A stretch of DNA of 64,000 nt from Streptomyces sp. SolWspMP-5a-2. Its GTDB lineage: Bacteria > Actinomycetota > Actinomycetes > Streptomycetales > Streptomycetaceae. The stretch spans positions 54,521 through 118,520 of the forward strand of contig NZ_FMCI01000175.1 of NCBI RefSeq assembly GCF_900091845.1, given 5' to 3'. The notes below the pieces were generated by a model. That model was not told the DNA's origin. It saw nothing but the letters and a program-made list of their open reading frames with translations, and ran no database searches. This document shows positions 56,782 to 64,000 of the stretch, piece after piece. Made by a program: the position numbers and the translations under genes. Each line of letters starts with the position of its first letter. The stretch's first letter is position 1.

Positions 56782-58178
56782 TACAGCTCGAACTCGTGCG
56801 GGTGCGGGCGGAGCTGGAGCGGGGCGATCTCGTTCGTGCGCTTGTAGTCGATCCACGTCTCGATCAGGTCCGACGTGAAGACGTCGCCCGCGAGCAGGAA
56901 CTCGTGGTCGGCCTCCAGGCGGTCCAGGACGGCCGGGAGCGAGGTCGGGACCTGGGCGACGCCCGCATGCTCCTCGGGGGCCAGCTCGTAGAGGTCCTTG
57001 TCGATCGGCTCGGCGGGCTCGATCTTGTTCTTGACGCCGTCCAGACCGGCCATCAGCAGCGCCGAGAAGGCGAGGTACGGGTTGCCGGAGGAGTCGGGCG
57101 CCCGGAACTCGACACGCTTGGCCTTCGGGTTCGAGCCGGTGATCGGGATGCGCATCGCGGCGGACCGGTTGCGCTGCGAGTACACCAGGTTGACCGGCGC
57201 CTCGAAGCCCGGGACCAGGCGGTGGTAGGAGTTCACCGTCGGGTTGGTGAAGGCGAGCAGCGACGGGGCGTGCTTGAGGATGCCGCCGATGTAGTAGCGG
57301 GCGGTGTCCGACAGGCCCGCGTACCCGGCCTCGTCGTAGAAGAGGGGCGAGCCGCCGGCCCACAGCGACTGGTGGACGTGCATGCCCGAGCCGTTGTCGC
57401 CGAAGATCGGCTTCGGCATGAAGGTCGCCGTCTTGCCGTTGCGCCAGGCCACGTTCTTCACGATGTACTTGAAGAGCTGGAGGTCGTCGGCCGCGGCGAG
57501 CAGCGTGTTGAACTTGTAGTTGATCTCCGCCTGGCCCGCGGTGCCCACCTCGTGGTGCTGGCGCTCGACCTCGAGGCCGGACTTGGCCAGTTCGAGGGAG
57601 ATCTCCGCGCGGAGGTCGGCGAAGTGGTCGACCGGCGGGGTCGGGAAGTAGCCGCCCTTGTAGCGGACCTTGTAACCGCGGTTGTTCTCGACGGCGCCGG
57701 TGTTCCAGGCGCCCGCCTCGGAGTCGATGTGGTAGAAGGACTCGTTCGCGCTGGTCGAGAAGCGCACCGAGTCGAAGACGTAGAACTCCGCCTCGGGACC
57801 GAAGTACGCGGTGTCGGCGATGCCGGTGGACGTCAGGTAGGCCTCGGCCTTCTTCGCCACGTTGCGCGGGTCACGGGAGTACTGCTCGCCCGTGATCGGG
57901 TCGTGGATGAAGAAGTTGATGTTGACCGTCTTGTCGCGGCGGAAGGGGTCGACGCGCGCGGTGGACAGGTCGGCGCGGAGCGCCATGTCGGACTCGTGGA
58001 TGGCCTGGAAGCCGCGGATCGAGGAGCCGTCGAACGCGAGCTCCTCGGCCGGGTCGAAGGCCTCGGCCGGGATCGTGAAGTGCTGCATCACACCCGGCAG
58101 GTCGCAGAAGCGGACGTCGACGAACTTGACCTCCTCGTCCGCGATGAACTTCTTGGCCTCGTCGGCGTTCTGGAACAT
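56769..58178 (-). CDS. glnA: Glutamine synthetase type I
   Basis: A 469-residue class I glutamine synthetase, the main ammonia-assimilating enzyme. Visible features: [20 protein letters not shown] at the N-terminus, [32 protein letters not shown], and the adenylylation site Tyr in [11 protein letters not shown] near residue 397. AGGAGGAG precedes the ATG at 58178. A GlnR box lies upstream. The C-terminal stop is part of the element att core; the coding frame is unaltered by the insertion, but the original 3' flank and terminator are gone. Confidence 0.98.
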   Translation of the reverse strand: MFQNADEAKKFIADEEVKFVDVRFCDLPGVMQHFTIPAEAFDPAEELAFDGSSIRGFQAIHESDMALRADLSTARVDPFRRDKTVNINFFIHDPITGEQYSRDPRNVAKKAEAYLTSTGIADTAYFGPEAEFYVFDSVRFSTSANESFYHIDSEAGAWNTGAVENNRGYKVRYKGGYFPTPPVDHFADLRAEISLELAKSGLEVERQHHEVGTAGQAEINYKFNTLLAAADDLQLFKYIVKNVAWRNGKTATFMPKPIFGDNGSGMHVHQSLWAGGSPLFYDEAGYAGLSDTARYYIGGILKHAPSLLAFTNPTVNSYHRLVPGFEAPVNLVYSQRNRSAAMRIPITGSNPKAKRVEFRAPDSSGNPYLAFSALLMAGLDGVKNKIEPAEPIDKDLYELAPEEHAGVAQVPTSLPAVLDRLEADHEFLLAGDVFTSDLIETWIDYKRTNEIAPLQLRPHPHEFELYFDV

Positions 58179-58274
58179 CCAGCTCCTCCTACTCCCGACC
58201 GTCCCGCCGGGGTGGTAGTTCGTTCGTGCGGCCAGTGCGGTGGCACACGCTGTGCCCGACCCTAGGGACGCGTG

Positions 58275-58312
58275 ATTTCTCTGGCGTGACCCATTTGTTT
58301 CGCACAAGTTAA
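58275..58312 (-). promoter_or_regulatory. GlnR box array upstream of glnA
   Basis: Read toward glnA: TTAAC-n6-GAAAC-n6-GTCAC-n6-GAAAT. Four half-sites have exact 6-bp spacing and near-consensus sequence (GTnAC-n6-GAAAC repeated). GlnR binding of glnA promoters is established in Streptomyces. Confidence 0.87.
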
Positions 58313-58375
58313 CCGGACCGGGTCCCGGTTACCCCGACTGTCCCTACCCCGAAACGCGGGCAGTACGGTGGACGG

Positions 58376-58843
58376 GTGGACAAGAGGGAAGCAGTTGGGT
58401 CGTGGCTGTCCGGCCCCCGCGCCGCCGCCGAGAGCGCCGGTGTCGACTTCGGATACCGGGGTGAACAGCTCGGGCTGCCCGAGGAGGGCCCCGGCTCGAT
58501 CGCCCGTCCGGGCCGCCGGATCGGCGCGCTCGCCGTCGACTGGGGCCTGTGCCTGCTGATCGCATACGGCCTCATCACGGACGGCTACCAGCAGGCCACC
58601 GGCAACTGGGCGCTGCTCGTCTTCTTCGCGATGGGCGTGCTGACCGTCGGCACCCTCGGCTTCACGCCCGGCAAGCGCCTCCTCGGCCTGCGGGTGGTCG
58701 GCCAGGAGACCGGCCGCGTCCACCCGGGACGGGCCCTGCTGCGCACCGCCCTGCTCTGCCTCGCCGTCCCCGCCCTGGTCTGGGACCGCGACGGCCGCGG
58801 CCTCCACGACCGCCTCGCCCGCACCGTCGAGGTCCGGATCTGA
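58376..58843 (+). CDS. RDD-family membrane protein
   Basis: A 155-residue membrane protein. The RDD domain begins near residue 47 with PGRRIGALAVDWGLCLLIAY (Arg and Asp of the RDD signature), a second helix is about residues 75-97 (LLVFFAMGVLTVGTLGF) and the TPGKRLLGLRVV motif follows; DRLARTVEVRI closes it. GTG 58376 is the start. It is divergent from glnA, an arrangement conserved in Streptomyces. Function unknown; RDD proteins may act in transport. Confidence 0.88.
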   Translation: MDKREAVGSWLSGPRAAAESAGVDFGYRGEQLGLPEEGPGSIARPGRRIGALAVDWGLCLLIAYGLITDGYQQATGNWALLVFFAMGVLTVGTLGFTPGKRLLGLRVVGQETGRVHPGRALLRTALLCLAVPALVWDRDGRGLHDRLARTVEVRI

Positions 58844-58901
58844 CCCGGCGGGGGCCGGAAGCCGTCACCGGGGCGCGACGGCGGGGAGACGACGACATGG
58901 G

Positions 58902-58937
58902 GAAGGGGCCGCCCGGAGTGATCCGGACGGCCCCTTC
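58902..58937. terminator. Bidirectional terminator
   Basis: GAAGGGGCCGCCCGGA and TCCGGACGGCCCCTTC form a 16-bp near-perfect stem (one mismatch) with a GTGA loop between two convergent genes. Confidence 0.9.
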
Positions 58938-58961
58938 GCGTTCGCCTGGGTGCGCTCGCCG

Positions 58962-59663
58962 TCAGCGGGCCTTCGGGCCGCCCTTGGGGAGCTTCATCCC
59001 CTTGGGCATGGGGCCCTTCGGCAGGGGCATGTTGCTCATGAGGTCGCCCATCGCGCGCAGCCGGTCGTTGGTCGCCGTGACCTGCGGGCCGGTGAGGACG
59101 CGGGGGAACTTCAGCATCGTCGTCCGCACCTTCTTCAGCGGGACCTGGCCCTCGCCCGTGCCGACGATGACGTCGTGCACCGGTACGTCCGCCACGATGC
59201 GGTTCATCTTCTTCTTCTCGGCCGCCAGCAGGCTCTTGACCCGGTTCGGGTTGCCCTCGGCCACCAGGACGATGCCCGCCTTGCCGACCGCCCGGTGGAC
59301 CACGTCCTGGCTGCGGTTCATCGCCACCGCGGGGGTCGTGGCCCAGCCTCGTCCGATGTTGTCCAGCACGGCCGCAGCGGCGCCGGGCTGGCCCTCCATC
59401 TGCCCGAAGGCGGCCCGCTCGGCCCGGCGTCCGAACACGATCGCCGTCGCCAGCAGCGCGAGGAACAGGCCCAGGATGCCCAGATAGATGGGGTGACCGA
59501 TCAAGAAACCGATCGCGAGGAAGACACCGAAGGTGACGATTCCGACAGCCGCGAGTACAAGACCGATCTTCTTGTCGGCCTTGCGGGTCATCTTGTAGGT
59601 CAGGGCGATCTGCTTCAGTCGCCCGGGGTTCGCAGCGTCCGCTGCGGTTTCCTTCCTCGCCAT
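58962..59663 (-). CDS. DUF4191-family membrane protein
   Basis: A 233-residue protein of the DUF4191 family conserved next to lipA in actinobacteria. A lysine-rich N-terminus (LKQIALTYKMTRKADKKIGL) precedes two membrane helices (about 35-80). The cytoplasmic part has VVHRAVGKAGIVLVAEGNPN and ends in a lysine/proline/glycine tail. ATG 59663 is the natural start; the longer frame is spurious. Function unknown. Confidence 0.88.
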   Translation of the reverse strand: MARKETAADAANPGRLKQIALTYKMTRKADKKIGLVLAAVGIVTFGVFLAIGFLIGHPIYLGILGLFLALLATAIVFGRRAERAAFGQMEGQPGAAAAVLDNIGRGWATTPAVAMNRSQDVVHRAVGKAGIVLVAEGNPNRVKSLLAAEKKKMNRIVADVPVHDVIVGTGEGQVPLKKVRTTMLKFPRVLTGPQVTATNDRLRAMGDLMSNMPLPKGPMPKGMKLPKGGPKAR

Positions 59664-59733
59664 GCGCAGAAGTCTACGTGGCCGCGCGAGCGGGATCGAC
59701 GGCAGTGCCCCGCGGAGGGGGTGCGGGACCGTC

Positions 59734-59964
59734 TCAGGGGCGCGTGGCGAAGGGCGCGGCGGGGGAGAGGGGGGTGTCCAGGCTCTCGTCGATGACGCGC
59801 TGGGCCTCGACGCGGTCCTTGGCGCGGCGGCGGTCCTCCAGGACGGACGTCCACGCGTTGCGGCGGGCGGTGCGCTGGCCACCGCTCATCAGCAGGGACT
59901 CGACGGCCCGCAGGGCGTCGGTGACGGACGGGATGGCGGTGGCGCGAACGGGCGCGGCCTGCAT
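59734..59964 (-). CDS. Small conserved hypothetical protein
   Basis: A 76-residue protein: TDALRAVESLLMSGGQRTAR and RNAWTSVLEDRRRAKDRVEA, largely helical and charged. GAGGGGA lies 10 bases upstream of the ATG. A counterpart occurs in the same place in other Streptomyces. Function unknown. Confidence 0.72.
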   Translation of the reverse strand: MQAAPVRATAIPSVTDALRAVESLLMSGGQRTARRNAWTSVLEDRRRAKDRVEAQRVIDESLDTPLSPAAPFATRP

Positions 59965-60300
59965 GGCGGGAGTCCCCTCTGGGTGTGGGTGTACGTGGCG
60001 TGAGTCCAGCGTCACTGATCGGTGTTACCAGGGCGTGACCGACCGGTCAAACAGGAATGAAACCTTGACGCGCGGGGCCGAAAGGCTGACGCGGCCCTGA
60101 CGGACCCCCTCAACTGCGGGGACGGTCAGGACCGCGCCGGTGCGGCTCTTACTGTTCGGTAGCTTCTTGTGCGGGACTTCACACGGGCCGGGCCCCGAGC
60201 ACGACTGCCCCGGGGCCCCGAGCGCGGCGGCCCCGGGCCCGGGACGGCGGCGCCCCGGGCCCGGGGCGAGCGGGTGCCCGGGGGTGGGGCGGTGCCGCCG
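59965..60300. other. Intergenic region between lipA and the small gene
   Basis: 336 bp. The part near 60200-60299 is very G+C-rich with mutually complementary CCCCGGGC/GCCCGGGG runs, probably the lipA terminator. The part near 60000-60070, TTACCAG and AAACCTTGACG, is AT-richer and probably carries the small gene's promoter. No gene is seen. Confidence 0.55.
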
Positions 60301-61266
60301 TCAGACCGCCTGGGCCGCGATGTACGTGCCGCGCTTCTCGACCGCCATCTGGTAGAGGCGGCCCGCGCGGTACGAGGAGCGCACCAGCGGTCCCGACATC
60401 ACGCCGGAGAAGCCGATCTGCTCGGCCTCGTCCTTCAGCTCCACGAACTCGTGCGGCTTGACCCACCGCTCGACGGGGTGGTGTCGCACGGTCGGGCGCA
60501 GGTACTGCGTGATGGTGATCAGCTCGCAGCCCGCCTCGTGCAGCTGGCGCAGCGCCTCGCTGATCTCCTCGCGGGTCTCGCCCATGCCGAGGATCAGGTT
60601 CGACTTGGTGACCAGGCCCTCGTCCCGGGCGGCCGTGATGACCTTCAGGGAGCGGTCGTAGCGGAAGCCGGGGCGGATGCGCTTGAAGATCCGCGGCACC
60701 GTCTCCACGTTGTGCGCGAACACCTCGGGGCGGGACGAGAAGACCTCGGCGAGCTGCTCGGGCACCGCGTTGAAGTCGGGGGCCAGCAGCTCGACCTTGG
60801 TGCGGCCCGCCTCGCGGCCCGCGGTCTGCTCGTGGATCTGGCGGACGGTCTCCGCGTAGAGCCAGGCGCCGCCGTCGGCCAGGTCGTCGCGGGCGACGCC
60901 GGTGATGGTGGCGTAGTTGAGGTCCATCGTGACGACGGACTCGCCGACCCGGCGGGGCTCGTCACGGTCGAGGGCCTCGGGCTTGCCGGTGTCGATCTGG
61001 CAGAAGTCGCAGCGGCGGGTGCACTGGTCGCCGCCGATCAGGAAGGTCGCCTCGCGGTCCTCCCAGCACTCGTAGATGTTCGGGCAGCCGGCTTCCTGGC
61101 AGACCGTGTGCAGGCCCTCGCTCTTCACGAGCGCCTGCATCTTCGTGTACTCGGGTCCCATTTTCGCCCGGGTCTTGATCCACTCGGGCTTGCGCTCGAT
61201 GGGGGTCTGGCTGTTGCGGACCTCCAGGCGCAGCATCTTGCGTCCGTCGGGTGAGACTGCGGACAC
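60301..61266 (-). CDS. lipA: Lipoyl synthase (radical SAM)
   Basis: A 321-residue radical-SAM enzyme that inserts two sulfur atoms into octanoyl groups on lipoyl domains. Both cluster motifs are visible: the radical-[12 protein letters not shown] near residue 80 and the auxiliary [12 protein letters not shown] near residue 56. [20 protein letters not shown] and the C-terminal RSSYRAG are family features. GTG 61266 with GGGAGC upstream. It acts after LipB, encoded 134 bp upstream on the same strand. Confidence 0.97.
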   Translation of the reverse strand: MSAVSPDGRKMLRLEVRNSQTPIERKPEWIKTRAKMGPEYTKMQALVKSEGLHTVCQEAGCPNIYECWEDREATFLIGGDQCTRRCDFCQIDTGKPEALDRDEPRRVGESVVTMDLNYATITGVARDDLADGGAWLYAETVRQIHEQTAGREAGRTKVELLAPDFNAVPEQLAEVFSSRPEVFAHNVETVPRIFKRIRPGFRYDRSLKVITAARDEGLVTKSNLILGMGETREEISEALRQLHEAGCELITITQYLRPTVRHHPVERWVKPHEFVELKDEAEQIGFSGVMSGPLVRSSYRAGRLYQMAVEKRGTYIAAQAV

Positions 61267-61400
61267 GACCGCTCCCTAGCGATTGATTCTTCGGCGATCC
61301 CAAGGGTACGCCCGTCGATTCGGGGGGTTGGAGGTGGTGCTCGGCCCACCGCCGGGGTCGGCGCCCCGGTTCCCCGCCACGGCCCCGCGGGGCCCTCTCC

Positions 61401-62240
61401 TCAGGCCCCGGACGAGCCGCTCGCGACCACGTCCGGGGCCCGCTCCGCCGTCGTCCTGTCGATCTCGCGCGGTTTCGGGTCCGCGTTCTCCAGCACGTCC
61501 CGCAGATGGCGCTCCACCACGGGGAGCACCTCCTCGACGGTGATGTCGCGGCCCAGTTCGTTCGCGAGGGACGCCACCCCGGCGTCCCGGATGCCGCACG
61601 GGATGATCCGGTCGAACCAGCGGTTGTCCGGGTTCACGTTCAGGGCGAAGCCGTGCATGGTGACGCCCTTGGCGACGCGGATGCCGATCGCCGCGATCTT
61701 GCGGTCCTCGCGCCGCTGGCCCGCGTTGGACGGGGCGTAGTCGGGGCCGTCGAGCCGGGGGTCGAACTCGTCGTCCGTCAGCCGCGGGTCGAAGTCGAGG
61801 GAGAGCCCGCCGAGCGACGGGCGGTCCTCGACCGGGTCGCCGAGCACCCACACCCCGCTGCGGCCCTCGACCCGGCTGGTCTCCAGGCCGTACTCGGCGC
61901 AGGTGCGGATCAGCGCCTCCTCCAGACGGCGCACGTGCGCGACCACGTCCACCGGGCGGGGCAGCTTCTGGATCGGGTAGCCCACCAGCTGCCCCGGGCC
62001 GTGCCAGGTGATCTTGCCGCCGCGGTCGACGTCCACGACCGGGGTGCCGTCGAGCGGGCGCTCGCCGTCCGCGGTGCGGCGGCCCGCCGTGTACACCGGG
62101 GGGTGTTCGAGGAGCAGCACGGTGTCGGGCACCTCGTCGGTGAACCGGGCCGCGTGCACCCGGCGTTGCTCGTCCCACGCCTCCTGGTACTCGACGGCGT
62201 CCGCGCCGAACCCCATGCGGACGAACCGCAACCCACTCAC
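61401..62240 (-). CDS. lipB: Lipoyl(octanoyl) transferase
   Basis: A 279-residue octanoyltransferase that moves octanoate from acyl-carrier protein to lipoyl domains. The signature [17 protein letters not shown], the Lys in [13 protein letters not shown] and the nucleophile Cys in RIIPCGIRD are visible. The GTG at 62240 with GAGGAGG 8 bases upstream gives the family N-terminus ([10 protein letters not shown]); the longer frame to 62471 lacks support. It probably forms an operon with lipA. Confidence 0.96.
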   Translation of the reverse strand: MSGLRFVRMGFGADAVEYQEAWDEQRRVHAARFTDEVPDTVLLLEHPPVYTAGRRTADGERPLDGTPVVDVDRGGKITWHGPGQLVGYPIQKLPRPVDVVAHVRRLEEALIRTCAEYGLETSRVEGRSGVWVLGDPVEDRPSLGGLSLDFDPRLTDDEFDPRLDGPDYAPSNAGQRREDRKIAAIGIRVAKGVTMHGFALNVNPDNRWFDRIIPCGIRDAGVASLANELGRDITVEEVLPVVERHLRDVLENADPKPREIDRTTAERAPDVVASGSSGA

Positions 62241-62476
62241 GGCAAGCGCCTCCTCGGTGAACCGGTGCCAGGTCTGTGACCCGCCACGCCACTGTACGTC
62301 CGGACGGGGGACGTCAGCCCTGGGATCAATCCTCACACGATCGGATGAATGGGCGGGGAAGTGTGCGACGGTCCGTGCACTCTCCGCTACATTCGCGCCG
62401 TTCGTGAGCCCAAAAGGGCTGCTCACAGGCAATCCCGGCACTTCAGGTGTCCGGAGGGCAGGAGACCGCACCGCCG

Positions 62477-63952
62477 ATGACGGAACGACCCGCGCAGCGC
62501 ACTCCCAACCGCCAGCTCGCCGCGCTCATCGCAGAAGCGGGCTTCTCCAACGCGGGTCTGGCCCGTCGGGTCGACCAGCTCGGCCTGGAGCACGGACTCG
62601 ACCTCAGATACGACAAGACCTCCGTCACCCGCTGGCTGCGCGGTCAGCAGCCCCGCGGCACCACCCCCGCCCTGATCGCCGAGGTCTTCACCCGCCGCCT
62701 CGGCCGCCGGCTCACCGCCCAGGACCTCGGCCTGGACGCCTGCGCGCCCGTCTACGCGGGCCTGGAGTTCGCCGGTACGCCCGAGGAGGCCGTCGACATC
62801 GTCAGCGGCCTCTGGCGCAAGGACTCCGGCAGCCACGCCGAGCTGCGCAAGATCGCCTTCACCCCGGCCGGGCTCGTGGTGCCCAGCCGGGACTGGCTGA
62901 TCGGCAGGCCCGACGACAAGGTGGCGCACGGCGAGCCGCTCGTCAGGGTGCCCGCGCAGGGCCGCCCCGGCACCGTACGGACGCCGGTGCCGTCCGAGAC
63001 CGGCGGGCCCCCGCACCGCCCGCGGCCCCCGGGCGACCGAGGCCCCGGCCAGCGGGTCACCGGCGGCGACATCGCCGCGCTGCGCTCCGTCGGCGAACTC
63101 TTCCGCACCCTGGACGACATGTACGGCGGCGGCCACGCCCGCCAGGCCCTCGTGCGCTACCTGGAGCACGAGTGCGAGCCGATGCTGCGCGGCGCCTACG
63201 GCGAGCAGACCGGCCGCCGCCTCTTCGGCGCGGTCGCCGACCTGACCCGGCTGGTCGGCTGGACGTCGTACGACATCGCCGCGCACGGGCTCGCGCAGCG
63301 GTACTTCGTGCAGTCCCTGCGGCTCGCCCAGGCGGCCGGGGACCGGGCGTACGGCTCCTACGTGCTGCTCACGATGAGCAGGCAGGCCGTCTACCTCGGG
63401 CACGGGCGGGAGGCCGTCCAGCTCGCCCGGGTCGCGCAGCAGGGCGTGGGGACCAACGCGCCGCCGGTGGTGCAGGCGCTGCTGCACGCGGTGGAGGCGC
63501 GCGGGCACGGGGTGCTCGGCGAGGTGCGCAGCTGCACCGCGTCCCTGGTCCGCGCCGAACGCGCCCTGGAGACGTCCCGCACCGGGGACGAGGTGCCGTA
63601 CTGGGCGCGCTTCTTCGACGAGGCGCAGCTCGCCGACGAGTTCGGGCACTGCCACCGCGACCTCCAGCAGTTCCGCGCGGCCGCCCAGCACGCCGAACGC
63701 TCCCTGCAACTGCGCGCGCCCGCGTTCGCCCGCAGCAGGCTGTTCTGTCGGGTGGTGCTGGCCACCGCCCGCCTCGGCCTCGGCGAACTCGACCAGGCCT
63801 GCCAGCTCGGCGCGGAGGCGGCGGGCCAGGCCGCCGAGATGCGCTCGGTCCGGGCCGTCGAGTACGTCAGGGACTTCGAACGCCGCCTGGAGCCGTACAA
63901 GGACGCGGCCCCGGTCCGCGGCTACCGAGACCGCGTGGCGGCCCTGGGCTGA
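62477..63952 (+). CDS. XRE-like regulator with TPR-rich C-terminal region
   Basis: A 491-residue regulator. The N-terminus has an HTH-like region ([20 protein letters not shown], then [20 protein letters not shown]). After an Arg/Pro-rich disordered linker (about 165-205), residues 215-480 are helical repeats resembling TPRs ([20 protein letters not shown] and others). The layout matches the NsdA/BldB-associated family of Streptomyces regulators that affect development and antibiotics; a specific member cannot be named. ATG 62477 is preferred; GTG 62447 adds ten residues. Confidence 0.82.
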   Translation: MTERPAQRTPNRQLAALIAEAGFSNAGLARRVDQLGLEHGLDLRYDKTSVTRWLRGQQPRGTTPALIAEVFTRRLGRRLTAQDLGLDACAPVYAGLEFAGTPEEAVDIVSGLWRKDSGSHAELRKIAFTPAGLVVPSRDWLIGRPDDKVAHGEPLVRVPAQGRPGTVRTPVPSETGGPPHRPRPPGDRGPGQRVTGGDIAALRSVGELFRTLDDMYGGGHARQALVRYLEHECEPMLRGAYGEQTGRRLFGAVADLTRLVGWTSYDIAAHGLAQRYFVQSLRLAQAAGDRAYGSYVLLTMSRQAVYLGHGREAVQLARVAQQGVGTNAPPVVQALLHAVEARGHGVLGEVRSCTASLVRAERALETSRTGDEVPYWARFFDEAQLADEFGHCHRDLQQFRAAAQHAERSLQLRAPAFARSRLFCRVVLATARLGLGELDQACQLGAEAAGQAAEMRSVRAVEYVRDFERRLEPYKDAAPVRGYRDRVAALG

Positions 63953-64000
63953 CGGCACGAGCGCGAGCGCGGGCGCTGACGCGGGGGAGCGGTGGCGCGG

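Noticed and set aside
63953..64000. A feature at the right edge
   Set aside because: Forty-eight G+C-rich bases follow the last stop, too few to judge.

Overview
The window is about 72% G+C chromosomal DNA from a Streptomyces. The genus call rests on codon use, strong GGAGG-type ribosome sites, GTG starts and gene content. From memory, the conserved backbone follows the order of the S. coelicolor segment that runs from the maltose genes (about SCO2231) down to lipA/lipB and glnA (about SCO2192-2198); no alignment was run. Three regions interrupt or decorate this backbone.

Region 1 (1-21 kb) is a starch and maltodextrin locus. It holds a PAP2-type membrane protein, the LacI-family repressor malR, the divergent malEFG transporter and aglA alpha-glucosidase, two convergent secreted alpha-amylases (one with two CBM20 starch-binding domains) and a 1799-residue secreted amylase-pullulanase. 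CTTGCA-type motifs, probable MalR operators, sit upstream of malE and both start regions of the secreted enzymes. No malK-type ATPase is present. A SpoIIE-type phosphatase with a receiver domain, a TetR regulator and a reductase/metal-dependent hydrolase pair follow.

Region 2 (23.6-27.3 kb) is a CRISPR island. Two divergent type I-E-like arrays with different repeats share one central spacer-free region. Inverted remnants of an IS5-like element enclose them, and the whole block splits a conserved gene into two pieces. No cas genes are in the window. One array was cut inside a repeat by the IS remnant.

Region 3 (27-39 kb and 56.8-64 kb) is nitrogen and housekeeping backbone: a GlnRII-like regulator, glnII, pspAB-htpX, glnA, lipA, lipB and several conserved unknowns. 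GlnR-box arrays lie upstream of glnA (excellent match) and glnII (weaker match).

Region 4 (39,193-56,781) is a complete-looking 17.6-kb actinomycete integrative and conjugative element (AICE) inserted exactly at the stop codon of glnA. A 14-bp core is repeated at both ends. It carries integrase, excisionase-like protein, a primase-polymerase replication module, a TraB-type FtsK translocase followed by a candidate clt site, an iteron-like array, spread genes, a DNA cytosine methyltransferase, regulators, Nudix and HD proteins, a GGDEF protein and a PycTM-like membrane protein. Its left end holds an AT-richer 808-residue Mrr-nuclease/STAND-ATPase gene, a probable anti-phage cargo gene.
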